Assembly: GCA_025057995.1 (NCBI GenBank)
Contig: JANXEW010000001.1
Span: 403,327-467,326 of the forward strand
DNA from: Thermofilaceae archaeon
GTDB taxonomy: Archaea > Thermoproteota > Thermoprotei > Thermofilales > Thermofilaceae
DNA: 64,000 bases
Reading direction: 5' to 3'
Shown here: piece after piece, positions 1 to 8,395 of the stretch
Layout: each line of letters opens with the position of its first letter
How positions within the stretch are numbered: the stretch's first letter is position 1
Made by a program: the position numbers and the translations under genes
Notes under the pieces: generated by a model
Told to the model about the DNA's origin: nothing
The model's input: the letters and a program-made list of their open reading frames with translations, nothing else
Database searches by the model: none

Positions 1-1044
1 TCGGGGGCCAGGCAGATGTCTCCAACGCCTCTCCCATGGAGCAACGTGTTGATAGTTTCCAAGGGTTTTGCAGCGAAGCTTGGAGCGTTTGTAAACAGTA
101 TAGCTGTCGTGCAGCCAAACGTTTCCAAAGTTTCGGTTGAAGAGATCGCCCGCGAAGCCGCCCACATTCTAGACGCTCGCGTTACAACTTATGTGGACGG
201 AACGTCCTACACGTTTAGTAGGTTGTTAAGCTTCGCACTCTTCGGTTGGGAGTCAATCTTGCCTCTCCTCGCCCTCGGGGTCGTCAACGTTGTAACAACT
301 CTCCTCGCAGCAGTTCACGAGAGAACTAGGGAACTCTACGTCTTCTCTTCCCTTGGCCTCTCGCCTCGCGGGGCAGCTTTGATGTTCATCGTGGAGTTTC
401 TCGTCTATGGTTTTATCGGTTCTTACGTAGGTTACATGGCTGGTTGGGCGGCAGCTACCGTCTTTAAAACCGTAGGGCTTCTCCCCGAGTCTTACGTGTT
501 CAACTACGCCTCGTTTTCAGTACTTCTCTCAATGACCGCCATATTAGTCGTATGCTTAGCTGCAGTAGCTTACCCGGCGCTGCAAGCCTCCAAGCTTATC
601 ACGCCTTCACTAGAGAGAGTTTGGAGGCCTCCTACCAAGCCGAAAGGGGATACGTGGGAAGTGGTCTTCCCGTTGAGGCTTACTTCACGGGGGGAGGCCG
701 TCAGCCTGTTGAACTACCTTAGGGAGTACTACCTTGGAGCAGGCTACTATAAATCTAGTTTCAGAGTTTCGAGCGTCAGCGATGCCGACCTTGAATCTCT
801 AGAGTTGAAGCTCAGGATCTTGCTGGCGCCTATAGAGAGTGGGACTGAACAGGAGGTTTCGATAAAAGTCATCGAGCAGCCGGGCAGGAAGTTTACGGTT
901 TCAGTGTTGACACGCTATCTTGGAGGCTCGAGAGCTGTTTGGATGAGCTCAACCCCCCTCTACTTTGACGATCTCAGGAAACAGCTGTTGTTGTGGGCGT
1001 CGATACCTGGTAGCGAGAAGGCTAAGTACGTTTCAAGAGTCTGA
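1..1044 (+). CDS. FtsX/MacB-like permease, C-terminal part (5' cut by window edge)
   Basis: The frame is open to base 1, so the listed ATG at 16 is probably internal and the gene starts outside the window. What remains is the last part of an FtsX-type permease: a hydrophobic segment near residues 73-97, the loop HERTRELYVFSSLGLSPRGA, and two more membrane segments to about residue 190. This matches the last three-helix unit of ABC-3/FtsX proteins (typical loop MxERxREIGxLxALG). After the last helix comes an extra soluble domain of about 140 residues, which most family members lack. The same arrangement, including a matching PLRLTS/PLRITG stretch, occurs in the 949-residue protein at 43488, so the two are paralogues. 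No ATPase partner lies in the window. FtsX proteins usually work in efflux, lipoprotein handling or mechanotransmission; the substrate here is unknown. Confidence 0.85.
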   Translation, partial: SGARQMSPTPLPWSNVLIVSKGFAAKLGAFVNSIAVVQPNVSKVSVEEIAREAAHILDARVTTYVDGTSYTFSRLLSFALFGWESILPLLALGVVNVVTTLLAAVHERTRELYVFSSLGLSPRGAALMFIVEFLVYGFIGSYVGYMAGWAAATVFKTVGLLPESYVFNYASFSVLLSMTAILVVCLAAVAYPALQASKLITPSLERVWRPPTKPKGDTWEVVFPLRLTSRGEAVSLLNYLREYYLGAGYYKSSFRVSSVSDADLESLELKLRILLAPIESGTEQEVSIKVIEQPGRKFTVSVLTRYLGGSRAVWMSSTPLYFDDLRKQLLLWASIPGSEKAKYVSRV

Positions 1045-1131
1045 ATCTCTACTAGAGGTTCAGCTTTCACAACGGAGACAGCTTTTACAATACACGGAAG
1101 GTTTTTCTCACAGCGTATGTGAGGGCTGCGT

Positions 1132-2550
1132 ATGCCTAGACCCGCTCTCGGGGTTTTACTGAGGAACGAGGCAGAAGAAGTCCATTCGAAGGCACTCGAG
1201 CTGCTTGAGAAAGTCGGAATCCTTTTCGAGGATAAACTGGTTGAAAAATTGGTTAAAGAGGCTGGCTGCGAGGTCAAGGACGGCAGGGTTTTAATACGTG
1301 AAGAGCTTGTGGGAGAGGCTCTCTCAAAGGCTCCTAAAAGGTTCGACCTCTACGACAGAGAAGGCGAACGGGTCGCTACTCTCGGCGACGGAGCGCTCGT
1401 CTTCAACCCTGGATCCGCCGCTGTGAGGATACTGGATTACGGTGCGAAGGAGCCTAGACCCCCCACTCTGGAAGATCTGAGGAAGTTCGTAGTTCTCGCC
1501 GACGCTCTAGACCACTTGAAGGCCTTGAGTACGGCGTTGGTGCCCAGCGACGTCCCAGTAGAGGTTAGCGACGCTGAGAGGCTCTACGTTGTGTTGAAGT
1601 ACTCTAGAAAGCCTGTAGTCACAGGAGGCTTCACTGTGGAAAACGTCCCAGTGATGGTAGATATGCTCGAGGCTGTGCGCAACGACTACAGGGAGAAACC
1701 TTTCGCTATCTTCGACGTGTGCCCCTCCCCCCCGCTCTCGTGGAGCTCTATAACCTCCAGGAACCTCGTGGACTTAGCTCGCCTAGGCGTCCCGGCGGAG
1801 ATAATATCGATGCCGGGTCTAGGAGGTAATGCTACTGTAACTGTCTACGGCGCTCTCCTCCAACATCACGCTGAAGTTCTCAGCGGTGTAGTAGTGGCAC
1901 AGCTTGCTTCGCCCGGGGCTAAAGTTATCTATGGTGGATCCCCTACTCTAACTCACCCGCGCTACGGGACAGCTCTCATCGCAGCTCCTGAAGCGGTGTT
2001 GGTGAGCTTAGCTTACAGGGACATGGCTAGGCTCATCAACTTGCCGTGTCATACTTACATGGCCATCTCAGACGCTAAAACTCTAGACCCTCAAGCGGGG
2101 GCTGAGGAAGGCTTTACGGCTGCTCTCGCGGCTCTAGCAGCTTTCGATGTAGTGTCTGGACCTGGGATGCTCGAGTTTGAGAGCACTCAGTCGATGGAGA
2201 AGTTGGTGATAGACAACGAGGTGTGCGGTCTAGCTTTGAGGCTGGCTAGAGGGTTCTCGTTGAACCCAAGCGACTTCGACGTGATAAGGGAGGTTGTAGA
2301 GAAAGGTAAGGGCAACTTCATGGCTCACCGGCACACGCTCCTAAACTTGAGGAAGGAGGTTCACGTACCCAAGGTTTGGGACGCTGAGCCGACGGCTAGG
2401 AGGAACCTGCTGGAATGGGCTAAGGAGGAGGTAAAGCGTATCCTGAGAGAATATGAACCTCTCGTGCTCTCTGGTGAAAGGCTCGAAAACTTGGAAAAGG
2501 TCAGGGCTAGGTTATGGCGTAAAACGGGTAGAGAACCTCCGTCTATATAA
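1132..2550 (+). CDS. MttB-family (trimethylamine/betaine-type) corrinoid methyltransferase, non-pyrrolysine
   Basis: The 472 residues follow the MttB superfamily: an N-terminal helical region (HSKALELLEKVGILFED), a TIM-barrel core, and a C-terminal MAHRHTLLNLRKE segment. Around residues 313-327 the stretch MAISDAKTLDPQAGAEE corresponds to the conserved SDxKxxDxQAGxE region. The frame has no in-frame stop, so this is not a pyrrolysine enzyme; non-Pyl members such as MtgB act on glycine betaine or other quaternary amines and pass the methyl to a corrinoid protein. No corrinoid protein, corrinoid activator or methyl-corrinoid:THF/CoM transferase is visible nearby, so substrate and acceptor are open. 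It starts about 90 bases after the permease and ends 49 bases before RuBisCO, which has its own promoter. Confidence 0.88.
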   Translation: MPRPALGVLLRNEAEEVHSKALELLEKVGILFEDKLVEKLVKEAGCEVKDGRVLIREELVGEALSKAPKRFDLYDREGERVATLGDGALVFNPGSAAVRILDYGAKEPRPPTLEDLRKFVVLADALDHLKALSTALVPSDVPVEVSDAERLYVVLKYSRKPVVTGGFTVENVPVMVDMLEAVRNDYREKPFAIFDVCPSPPLSWSSITSRNLVDLARLGVPAEIISMPGLGGNATVTVYGALLQHHAEVLSGVVVAQLASPGAKVIYGGSPTLTHPRYGTALIAAPEAVLVSLAYRDMARLINLPCHTYMAISDAKTLDPQAGAEEGFTAALAALAAFDVVSGPGMLEFESTQSMEKLVIDNEVCGLALRLARGFSLNPSDFDVIREVVEKGKGNFMAHRHTLLNLRKEVHVPKVWDAEPTARRNLLEWAKEEVKRILREYEPLVLSGERLENLEKVRARLWRKTGREPPSI

Positions 2551-2569
2551 AAATCTTTAAGAGAAAACC

Positions 2570-2577
2570 ATTTTAAG
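2570..2577 (+). promoter_or_regulatory. TATA box for the RuBisCO gene
   Basis: The sequence ATTTTAAG, preceded by purine-rich GAGAAAACC (BRE-like), is centred about 26 bases before the ATG at 2600. That spacing predicts transcription starting at or within a base or two of the start codon, i.e. a leaderless mRNA. Confidence 0.6.
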
Positions 2578-2599
2578 GTATGATGTTACTACAAGAGTC

Positions 2600-3931
2600 A
2601 TGCCGGCTGAGTTTGAACCTTATCCAGAGTTCGTTAAACTCGGCTACGTGCCAAACCCCGATAGCGACGTTATACTCTCTTTCAGAATAACTCCGAGCGA
2701 AGGTTTCACGATAGAGGATGCTGCAGGCGGCGTAGCGGCGGAAAGCAGTACCGGGACATGGACTACGCTTTACACTTGGTACGACAAAGCTCGTCTCAAC
2801 AGGCTGATGGGTAAAGCGTATGAAATTAAGGATCTCAAGGACGGTTCCTTCCTCGTCAAGATAGCGTACCCTGTCGAACTCTTCGAAGAGGGTAACATGC
2901 CTGCTTTCTTGGCCTCTGTCGCAGGAAACATCTTCGGCATGAGGAGGGTTAAGGGCCTTAGGCTTGAAGACCTATACTTGCCGAAAGCGTTCCTCGCTCA
3001 CTTCAAGGGTCCGGTGAAGGGGATTGAAGATTTAAGGAGAAAGTTGAAGGTGGAAGGAAGACCTATAGTCGGCACAGTGCCGAAACCGAAAGTAGGTTAC
3101 TCACCTGAAGAGGTTGAAAAGTTGTCTTATGACATTTTGACAGGTGGTTTGGACTTCGTCAAAGACGATGAGAACTTGGCGGGACCCAGCTACTGTCGCT
3201 TTGACGAAAGGGCGAAGTCTATAATGAGGGCTATTGACAGGGCAGAAAATGAGACTGGCGACAGGAAGGTTTGGCTAGCTAACATTACGGCTGACGTAAG
3301 GGAGATGGAACGCAGGTTGAAGCTTATCGCCGACTACGGTAATCCTTACGTGATGGTGGACGTCGTAATCACCGGTTGGTCGTCTCTCACTTACGTGAGG
3401 GACTTAGCTGAAGAGTATGGTCTAGCTATCCACGCTCACAGGGCTATGCACGCTTCTTTCACGAGGAACCCATACCACGGCATCTCGATGTTCGCTCTAG
3501 CTAAGCTTTACAGGGTGATTGGAGTCGACCAGCTGCACGTTGGTACGCCAGAGGTCGGCAAGTTAGAGGCTAAGACGATCGACGTGATAAGATGCTCTAA
3601 AGTGCTCAGGGACCGCGTATATAAGCCGGATCCTGACGACATATTCCACTTCGAGCAGGACTTCTACGGTCTTAAACCAGCTTTCCCCGTCTCCTCTGGA
3701 GGTTTACACCCTGGGACGCTTCCTGAGGTGATTAAGGTAATGGGCGTAGACCTAGTTCTTCAAGTAGGAGGAGGCGTAGTAGGGCACCCTGATGGACCTA
3801 AGGCTGGAGCTGCTGCCGTGAGACAGGCTATTGACGCAGCCTTACAGAATATACCTTTAGACGAGTACGCGAAGAACTATAAGGAATTGGCTAGAGCTTT
3901 AGAGAAGTGGGGCTTCGTAAAACCCATCTAA
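2600..3931 (+). CDS. rbcL: Ribulose-1,5-bisphosphate carboxylase/oxygenase large subunit, archaeal type (form III-like)
   Basis: At 443 residues this is a full-length RuBisCO large subunit with every catalytic position I can check. It has E48 in VAAESSTGTWTT, N110 in VAGNIFGM, K162/K164 in GTVPKPKVG, carbamylated lysine K188 with D190 and E191 in GGLDFVKDDEN, H280-R281 in HAHRAMHA, H313, loop-6 lysine K321 in VGKLEAK, S366 in VSSGGLHPG, and the phosphate-binding GGG at 390-392. It is therefore a true carboxylase candidate, not a RuBisCO-like protein. Form III enzymes usually consume ribulose-1,5-bisphosphate made from AMP by AMP phosphorylase and R15P isomerase. Those genes and phosphoribulokinase are not in the window, but a nucleoside hydrolase, ribokinase, RPE and xylulokinase are. 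The subform needs a tree. A leaderless start at ATG 2600 is likely. Confidence 0.96.
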   Translation: MPAEFEPYPEFVKLGYVPNPDSDVILSFRITPSEGFTIEDAAGGVAAESSTGTWTTLYTWYDKARLNRLMGKAYEIKDLKDGSFLVKIAYPVELFEEGNMPAFLASVAGNIFGMRRVKGLRLEDLYLPKAFLAHFKGPVKGIEDLRRKLKVEGRPIVGTVPKPKVGYSPEEVEKLSYDILTGGLDFVKDDENLAGPSYCRFDERAKSIMRAIDRAENETGDRKVWLANITADVREMERRLKLIADYGNPYVMVDVVITGWSSLTYVRDLAEEYGLAIHAHRAMHASFTRNPYHGISMFALAKLYRVIGVDQLHVGTPEVGKLEAKTIDVIRCSKVLRDRVYKPDPDDIFHFEQDFYGLKPAFPVSSGGLHPGTLPEVIKVMGVDLVLQVGGGVVGHPDGPKAGAAAVRQAIDAALQNIPLDEYAKNYKELARALEKWGFVKPI

Positions 3932-4077
3932 GGTAAAACGCTTACAAGTCAAGCGAGAAAACCTCCGGTAGAGGTAGTCACTGTTGTCAACATAGGGTAA
4001 ACTCTTCGCTATAAGTAACCTAATTGATCACTGATACAAGTTTAGGTTGAGTACATGAGAGATGCTTAACTGAACTG

Positions 4078-4917
4078 TTAGTTTAGAAACTGTTTGAGGT
4101 CCAAGTGACTTTCTCTCTTATGAGGGAAAGATTGTTGGAACTCCACCCCAAGATTCTCGCAGAGTTTCTCTATTAACCTCCTCACGTTAGCTCTCCATCG
4201 ACTACTCGCATCCGTCGCGTGGGGATATATTTTTGTCACCTGTTTCATCGGGTTCTCAAGACAGTGTTTCATCCTGAAGTAGTCGAAGTATAGTTTGGAA
4301 CCGGTAGCTTGAGCTACTTCGATGATCGTCTTAATGTTGTCTTCATCATCGTTTACTCCTCTCATTAAGGGGCCGAGGAAAAGCCATGTTTCAACGCCAT
4401 TGTCGCTCAGTTTCTCAAGAGCTTTCGCTCTAGCCGCTGGTTCAGGTGCATTAGGTTCGATAAGTTTCGCTAAACCCGTTTCCACAGTTGTAATCGTTAA
4501 ACCAACGTCGACAGAATGTCTCCACTTTGTAAACAGGTCAAGGTCCCTTAACACTAGGGGAGATTTTGTCTGTATACTCACCCTAAAACCGGAACGAAGC
4601 AGTAGTTCAAGACCCCTCCTCGCCAGTTTCTCGACCTCTTCGATAGGTTGGTAGGGGTCGGTGATCGTGGATACGCCTACGACACCTCTCTTAACCCTCT
4701 CCGCCTCCCTTGCAAGCAATTCAAGCGCGTTCTCCTTCACGTATACGATGGACCCCCACCGTTCGACAGCGTCCCTGAACCGCGTATAGCATCGAGCGTA
4801 GCAGTAGAGGCAGCCGTGCGAACATCCGGCGTAAGGGTTGTAAGCGTAATCAAGGTCGTAAAGATTTGACTTTGCTAGAATGCTAACAGCTTTGATTCGT
4901 TTGTACTCGATGTTCAC
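4078..4917 (-). CDS. Radical SAM protein, spore photolyase-like (SplB-related) family
   Basis: The Fe-S motif GCSHGCLYCYARC (C34, C38 and C41 counted from the longest ORF, CxxxCxxC) marks a radical SAM enzyme. The following SIQTKSPLVLRDLDL and GLTITTVE stretches are typical of the COG1533/SPL-like group annotated as DNA repair photolyase-like; true substrates of most members are unknown. The ORF track starts at a TTG at 4923. I prefer the GTG at 4917, because it overlaps the TGA of the upstream gene as GTGA, the coupling seen elsewhere in this window, and gives MNIEYKRIK. It is the second gene of an operon with the Nre repair protein, supporting a nucleic-acid role. A spore-specific role is excluded in an archaeon. 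Confidence 0.88.
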   Translation of the reverse strand: MNIEYKRIKAVSILAKSNLYDLDYAYNPYAGCSHGCLYCYARCYTRFRDAVERWGSIVYVKENALELLAREAERVKRGVVGVSTITDPYQPIEEVEKLARRGLELLLRSGFRVSIQTKSPLVLRDLDLFTKWRHSVDVGLTITTVETGLAKLIEPNAPEPAARAKALEKLSDNGVETWLFLGPLMRGVNDDEDNIKTIIEVAQATGSKLYFDYFRMKHCLENPMKQVTKIYPHATDASSRWRANVRRLIEKLCENLGVEFQQSFPHKRESHLDLKQFLN

Positions 4918-6131
4918 AACCAAGCCTCCAGGCGTTCCTGCCTGATCAACATTTTCAATAAAGTCGACTTATTAAACCAGACGCTGAGGGGAAGGCGCGT
5001 AGCTTTTCCCAAATGTTCTACTACTTCTCTAAGCGTTTCAAATCTTTCCGGCCTAGACTTGAAGAGGGCTCTCACGTTTTCACGGACAAACCAGACTCCT
5101 ATCGGAAGAAAGAAACCTTCATAGATTTCACGTATGAGTATTACGACGCCTTGAAACTTCTCCTTCATCAGGTACTCCGCCGCGGCGAGTCGAGCAGCGT
5201 AGTAACAACCTCCGAGAGACGCATACGTGCTCCTCCCGTGGTAACCTTCCCAATCCCCCTCCACCTCCACTCTAGCGCCCGGGTTCCAAGTGGTGTGAGG
5301 GAACCATGCTTCAATCCACTCATAGCTCCATGATCCAGGCGCGATTATAGCGACGAACGTATTGTGGTAGTGTCTTCTCTCGAAGTAAAGGTAATGGTTG
5401 AGAGTCTTCAGTTTCTTGACGCAGGCTACTAAATGCTTGGAGACCGTGTCGTCTACAGCTGTTATCGACCACCGTGTTGGGACAAGCCTGCGCAACTTTC
5501 CCGTCCCCAGCGCGCCGACTGAGAGCGCTCTCTGAATCACGGAGACTGGTACACCGCTTTTATAGAGGTATAGGATGGCTTCACCCGCTTTAAAGTCTAT
5601 GTCATAGAAAGCCTTCTCTAGCGGGGGTAAAGGCTTCGACTCACCTAGTAGCTTAAGTTTTTCAACGGGTGCAGCCGGTCCCATGGGAGGGGCGAAAGCG
5701 TCAAGCTTAACGCTTGCTTTCGGAGGCTTCTCGAATCGCAGCTCGAGGTCAACTGGACGCTGGGATAATGCTAAAAGTTGCAGCTCTTGGAGGCCTTGGG
5801 TCTTCCTCACGTCCACAGCTGTCACACCTCTTACTAGACTGAGCCTCATCTTCAACACATCCCTGAGAGTAAGCTCCAGCCAACGTTCCGGTGTGTCGTA
5901 GACGCTTGTATCACCTGTCTCTGGAGGTGCAGCAGGAGCTATTCGTACCCTAGGGTAGCCTACTCTCCCGACGAATACTGAAGGGGGGGATGAACCCTCT
6001 AAGACGCTGGCGCATGGAATAGGGGGACTCTCTATGACTCGCCACAAGTCGAATACGGGGCATGCGTGCTTCCCACAAAGTCCTTTAGCACCCCTGCAAA
6101 GTAAGCAAAGAGACGTCGCTTTTGTAGACAT
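4914..6131 (-). CDS. Nre-family archaeal DNA repair protein with C-terminal PCNA-binding motif
   Basis: The N-terminus carries a cysteine cluster (CLLCRGAKGLCGKHACP; C9, C12, C19, C24) typical of the archaeal Nre family (formerly DUF650/DUF651), and the length (405) fits. The last eight residues, QERLEAWL, match a PIP box (QxxLxxaa with W and L as the aromatic/hydrophobic pair), the PCNA-interaction motif described at the C-terminus of NreA proteins. Haloferax NreA has been linked to repair of mitomycin-induced damage; biochemistry is otherwise scarce. The gene overlaps the downstream radical SAM gene by GTGA, so the two are probably co-translated. Whether it is NreA or NreB cannot be decided here. 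Confidence 0.85.
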   Translation of the reverse strand: MSTKATSLCLLCRGAKGLCGKHACPVFDLWRVIESPPIPCASVLEGSSPPSVFVGRVGYPRVRIAPAAPPETGDTSVYDTPERWLELTLRDVLKMRLSLVRGVTAVDVRKTQGLQELQLLALSQRPVDLELRFEKPPKASVKLDAFAPPMGPAAPVEKLKLLGESKPLPPLEKAFYDIDFKAGEAILYLYKSGVPVSVIQRALSVGALGTGKLRRLVPTRWSITAVDDTVSKHLVACVKKLKTLNHYLYFERRHYHNTFVAIIAPGSWSYEWIEAWFPHTTWNPGARVEVEGDWEGYHGRSTYASLGGCYYAARLAAAEYLMKEKFQGVVILIREIYEGFFLPIGVWFVRENVRALFKSRPERFETLREVVEHLGKATRLPLSVWFNKSTLLKMLIRQERLEAWL

Positions 6132-6258
6132 CCTTGCCGCTATACGAAGTGAGGGAGTTATTAAAGTATCTTTCTTTCATATATGAACTTGAGACCTCAA
6201 TATTTTTCTGAAAACTATAGATGTTCGCTTAAAGTCGTTCAATGTTTTAGAATACCGC

Positions 6259-6266
6259 TAAAAATA
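6259..6266 (+). promoter_or_regulatory. TATA box for small RNA locus 1
   Basis: TAAAAATA, preceded by AATACCGC, lies about 28 bases upstream of the first base of a 13-bp terminal stem at 6293. This is the spacing expected between a TATA box and the transcription start, and no ORF begins here. Confidence 0.5.
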
Positions 6267-6290
6267 TCTACCACCCCTTTTAAGTTACAG

Positions 6291-6373
6291 CGGGGCTGCC
6301 GAGTACCTCCGGGGTCATGAGACTCACCCTAACTGAAGCGTAAGGGGGGTCCGCCCTATACTCGGCAGCCCTC
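6291..6373 (+). ncRNA. Candidate structured small RNA 1 (about 80 nt, unknown family)
   Basis: GGGCTGCCGAGTA (6293-6305) is the exact reverse complement of TACTCGGCAGCCC (6359-6371), closing a 53-nt interior that can form two further hairpins, GGGT/ACCC (6312-6329) and AGGG/CCCT (6343-6357). The predicted shape is a multi-helix junction. A TATA box sits at the right distance upstream, a pyrimidine-rich tract follows the stem, and the next gene has its own promoter at 6408, so this is a separate unit rather than a 5' UTR. It lacks tRNA hallmarks (no T-loop consensus), clear C/D boxes and SRP or RNase P signatures. An inverted-repeat DNA element or regulatory palindrome is the main alternative. 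Confidence 0.55.
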
Positions 6374-6407
6374 CTTCCGCTTTCAGCTAGCTAAAGCTTC
6401 GGGTGAA

Positions 6408-6415
6408 TTTAAATA
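6408..6415 (+). promoter_or_regulatory. TATA box for the surface protein gene at 6438
   Basis: TTTAAATA preceded by GGGTGAA is centred 26-27 bases before the ATG at 6438, predicting a leaderless transcript that is separate from the small RNA just upstream. Confidence 0.6.
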
Positions 6416-6437
6416 TCTTTAACTAAACAACTAGTAC

Positions 6438-7367
6438 ATGACTGTCCGGCTGTTCGCCGTTTTGCTTGTGTTAGCATCGAGTGTTTTTGTTACAGCTCAA
6501 CCGACTGTATATATACTAAATGTTCGCGAGTCGGCTGGCTCTTGGACAACACCTAATTTCCTAGCTTTAAGGATTCAAGAGCTTCTTCAATCGGCTTCTG
6601 AGGAGCTTGGGCTAGAGCTGAGTGTTAAGACTGTAGAGTCGATAGAGGATTGGGAGAAGCTCGTTAGCGAAGCGCCTCAGGGCGTAGTCGTCATCAACGC
6701 GCACGGGGAGCTCGTCCCAGTTCCCCCGAAGTATGGTGTAGATTGGCAACTCTTCTACAGGGACTTGGCGATGAACATAATGTATCGGGGGTGGGTTTGG
6801 GTGAACCCCGTCGGTTACGGTTTCTTCTACGTGACGTACAATTACACGAAAACTGCGGAGGGTAGATGGGATTGGGATCAGTTGACGGTAGATGCGGCAG
6901 GTCTTGAAGTGTTAGGAGGTTGGCTAGGAATAATTGCCACTGCGTGGCCAGAGCAGGCTGGCGGTACGCTGCAGGTAACACAGGTGGGCAGGCATGTTTT
7001 CGACGTGCTCGGCTATAACCTACCGGATACGCCTAACGCCCCCAGACCCCTTACAACAAATATACCAGCATCATGGTACTTTTACGTCTATGCAAGTGGA
7101 GACGTTACAGCTTACTCGTGCGCAGCTTTTGAAATAGGTAAGGGAGCCTTGATGTGGGGTGGCTGGGCTTCCAGCCCTACTGAACAACAGGCGATGGTTG
7201 CAGCAGCTTTGACTCTTTACTACCTCTACCCGGCGCAGCTTGAAGCAGCTCAACCGAAGCCCAAAGGGTTGACGCCTGAGCAGCTTATCCTGATAGCTTG
7301 GGGTACCGTAGTGATGATCGTGCTCCTCATAGTCGTGAGCTTCCTCTTAAAGAGGAAGGGCCGGTAA
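6438..7367 (+). CDS. Secreted, C-terminally membrane-anchored protein of unknown function
   Basis: The protein starts with a signal peptide (VRLFAVLLVLASSVFVTAQ) and ends with one transmembrane helix (LILIAWGTVVMIVLLIVVSFLL) followed by KRKGR, so about 260 residues face outside. The exported part alternates beta-alpha; the segment APQGVVVINAHGELVPVP resembles the second strand of class I glutamine-amidotransferase or ThuA-like folds, but I do not see a catalytic Cys-His pair. The same architecture (signal peptide, ectodomain, C-terminal anchor) recurs in the proteins at 31822, 46376 and 55808. The function is unknown. The ATG start fits the leaderless promoter. Confidence 0.8.
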   Translation: MTVRLFAVLLVLASSVFVTAQPTVYILNVRESAGSWTTPNFLALRIQELLQSASEELGLELSVKTVESIEDWEKLVSEAPQGVVVINAHGELVPVPPKYGVDWQLFYRDLAMNIMYRGWVWVNPVGYGFFYVTYNYTKTAEGRWDWDQLTVDAAGLEVLGGWLGIIATAWPEQAGGTLQVTQVGRHVFDVLGYNLPDTPNAPRPLTTNIPASWYFYVYASGDVTAYSCAAFEIGKGALMWGGWASSPTEQQAMVAAALTLYYLYPAQLEAAQPKPKGLTPEQLILIAWGTVVMIVLLIVVSFLLKRKGR

Positions 7368-7528
7368 AGCGGTTTAAGGATGTGTCATGGCCTTCTCATT
7401 GGTTCAATAGTTTAAGATAAACGGTCGAAAATCTTCTCGGTGTTTAGAGCTTTAAGGTGGATTTCTCGATTGACGCCAAGGCTGAGGGTTGAGTAAAGGT
7501 TTTCTACCATTCATGTTGTAAGCTTTTA

Positions 7529-8395
7529 ATGACGTTGAAGGTTGTCGTCGACACTGACATAGGAGACGATATAGATGATGCGTTCGCGTTAGCTCTAGCT
7601 TGTCTTTCACCTGAGTTAGAGGTTGTCGCAGTCACGACAGTATACGGCGACGTGAAAGCTAGGGCTGAGCTTGCAACTCGGTTGCTAAACTCTCTGGGCA
7701 GGGATGACATACCCGTTGCGCTTGGAGCTTCGAAACCGATATTGGGTGTTGGCCCCAGTTCTCAACCAACCTACTACAGGGCTTTAAAGGATGAAGGTAG
7801 GCGTGTTAAGTCGATCGAGGATAATGCTTTAGACGTGCTTGAGAAATTGGTTAAAGCGGGGGAGGTGGATGTTCTCATTACGCTTGGTCCTATGACTAAC
7901 GCTGCACTTTTTCTCCTTAAGAGGCCCGACTTAGCTGAGGGGCTGAAGCTGGTCTCTATGGGAGGAGCGTACTTCATGAATACCGCAGAGTACAACGTTA
8001 AGTGCGATCCTGAGGCTGCAAGCATACTTGTTGACTCCAACTGCGAAAAGGTCTTAGTCGGGCTCGATGTAACGTTGAAGTGTTTAATGAAGCAGGAAAT
8101 GATCGAAGCCTTAAGGGCCGCAGATAGGGAGCATACGAGAGTCCTCTGGTCTTATACGCAAGCTTGGATGGAGGCGAGCAGGCACCTCCCTATACTCCAC
8201 GACCCTCTTGCGGTTGCAGTAGCCTTCGAGCGAAACTTGGTGGAGGTTCAACCAGCGCACGTGAAGGTAGAGTTAACTGGTCGCTACACAAGAGGTTATA
8301 CGGTAATTGAAAAAGGTGACCCAAACGCGGTCATCTGTAAAGATGTCAATGTAGAAAAGTTCCTAAATCTATTTACTAAGAGGGTGTTAGGTTAG
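7529..8395 (+). CDS. Inosine/uridine-preferring nucleoside hydrolase family protein
   Basis: The N-terminal VVDTDIGDDIDDAFAL (D8, D10, D13, D16, D17) is the calcium-binding aspartate signature of nucleoside hydrolases, and the C-terminal HDPLAVAVAF supplies the conserved His-Asp pair. LITLGPMTNAA and the 288-residue length also fit. The family splits the N-glycosidic bond of ribonucleosides into base and ribose. Free ribose would be a substrate for the ribokinase at 57555, linking nucleoside salvage to pentose phosphates. Base specificity cannot be read from sequence. It is cytoplasmic (no signal peptide) and monocistronic. Confidence 0.92.
   Translation: MTLKVVVDTDIGDDIDDAFALALACLSPELEVVAVTTVYGDVKARAELATRLLNSLGRDDIPVALGASKPILGVGPSSQPTYYRALKDEGRRVKSIEDNALDVLEKLVKAGEVDVLITLGPMTNAALFLLKRPDLAEGLKLVSMGGAYFMNTAEYNVKCDPEAASILVDSNCEKVLVGLDVTLKCLMKQEMIEALRAADREHTRVLWSYTQAWMEASRHLPILHDPLAVAVAFERNLVEVQPAHVKVELTGRYTRGYTVIEKGDPNAVICKDVNVEKFLNLFTKRVLG

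Noticed and set aside
1132-2550. Pyrrolysine-containing MttB
   Set aside because: The reading frame is uninterrupted by an amber codon.
2600-3931. RuBisCO-like protein (form IV)
   Set aside because: All catalytic residues of true RuBisCO are present.
4078-4917. True spore photolyase
   Set aside because: Archaea do not sporulate; only the radical SAM subfamily is shared.
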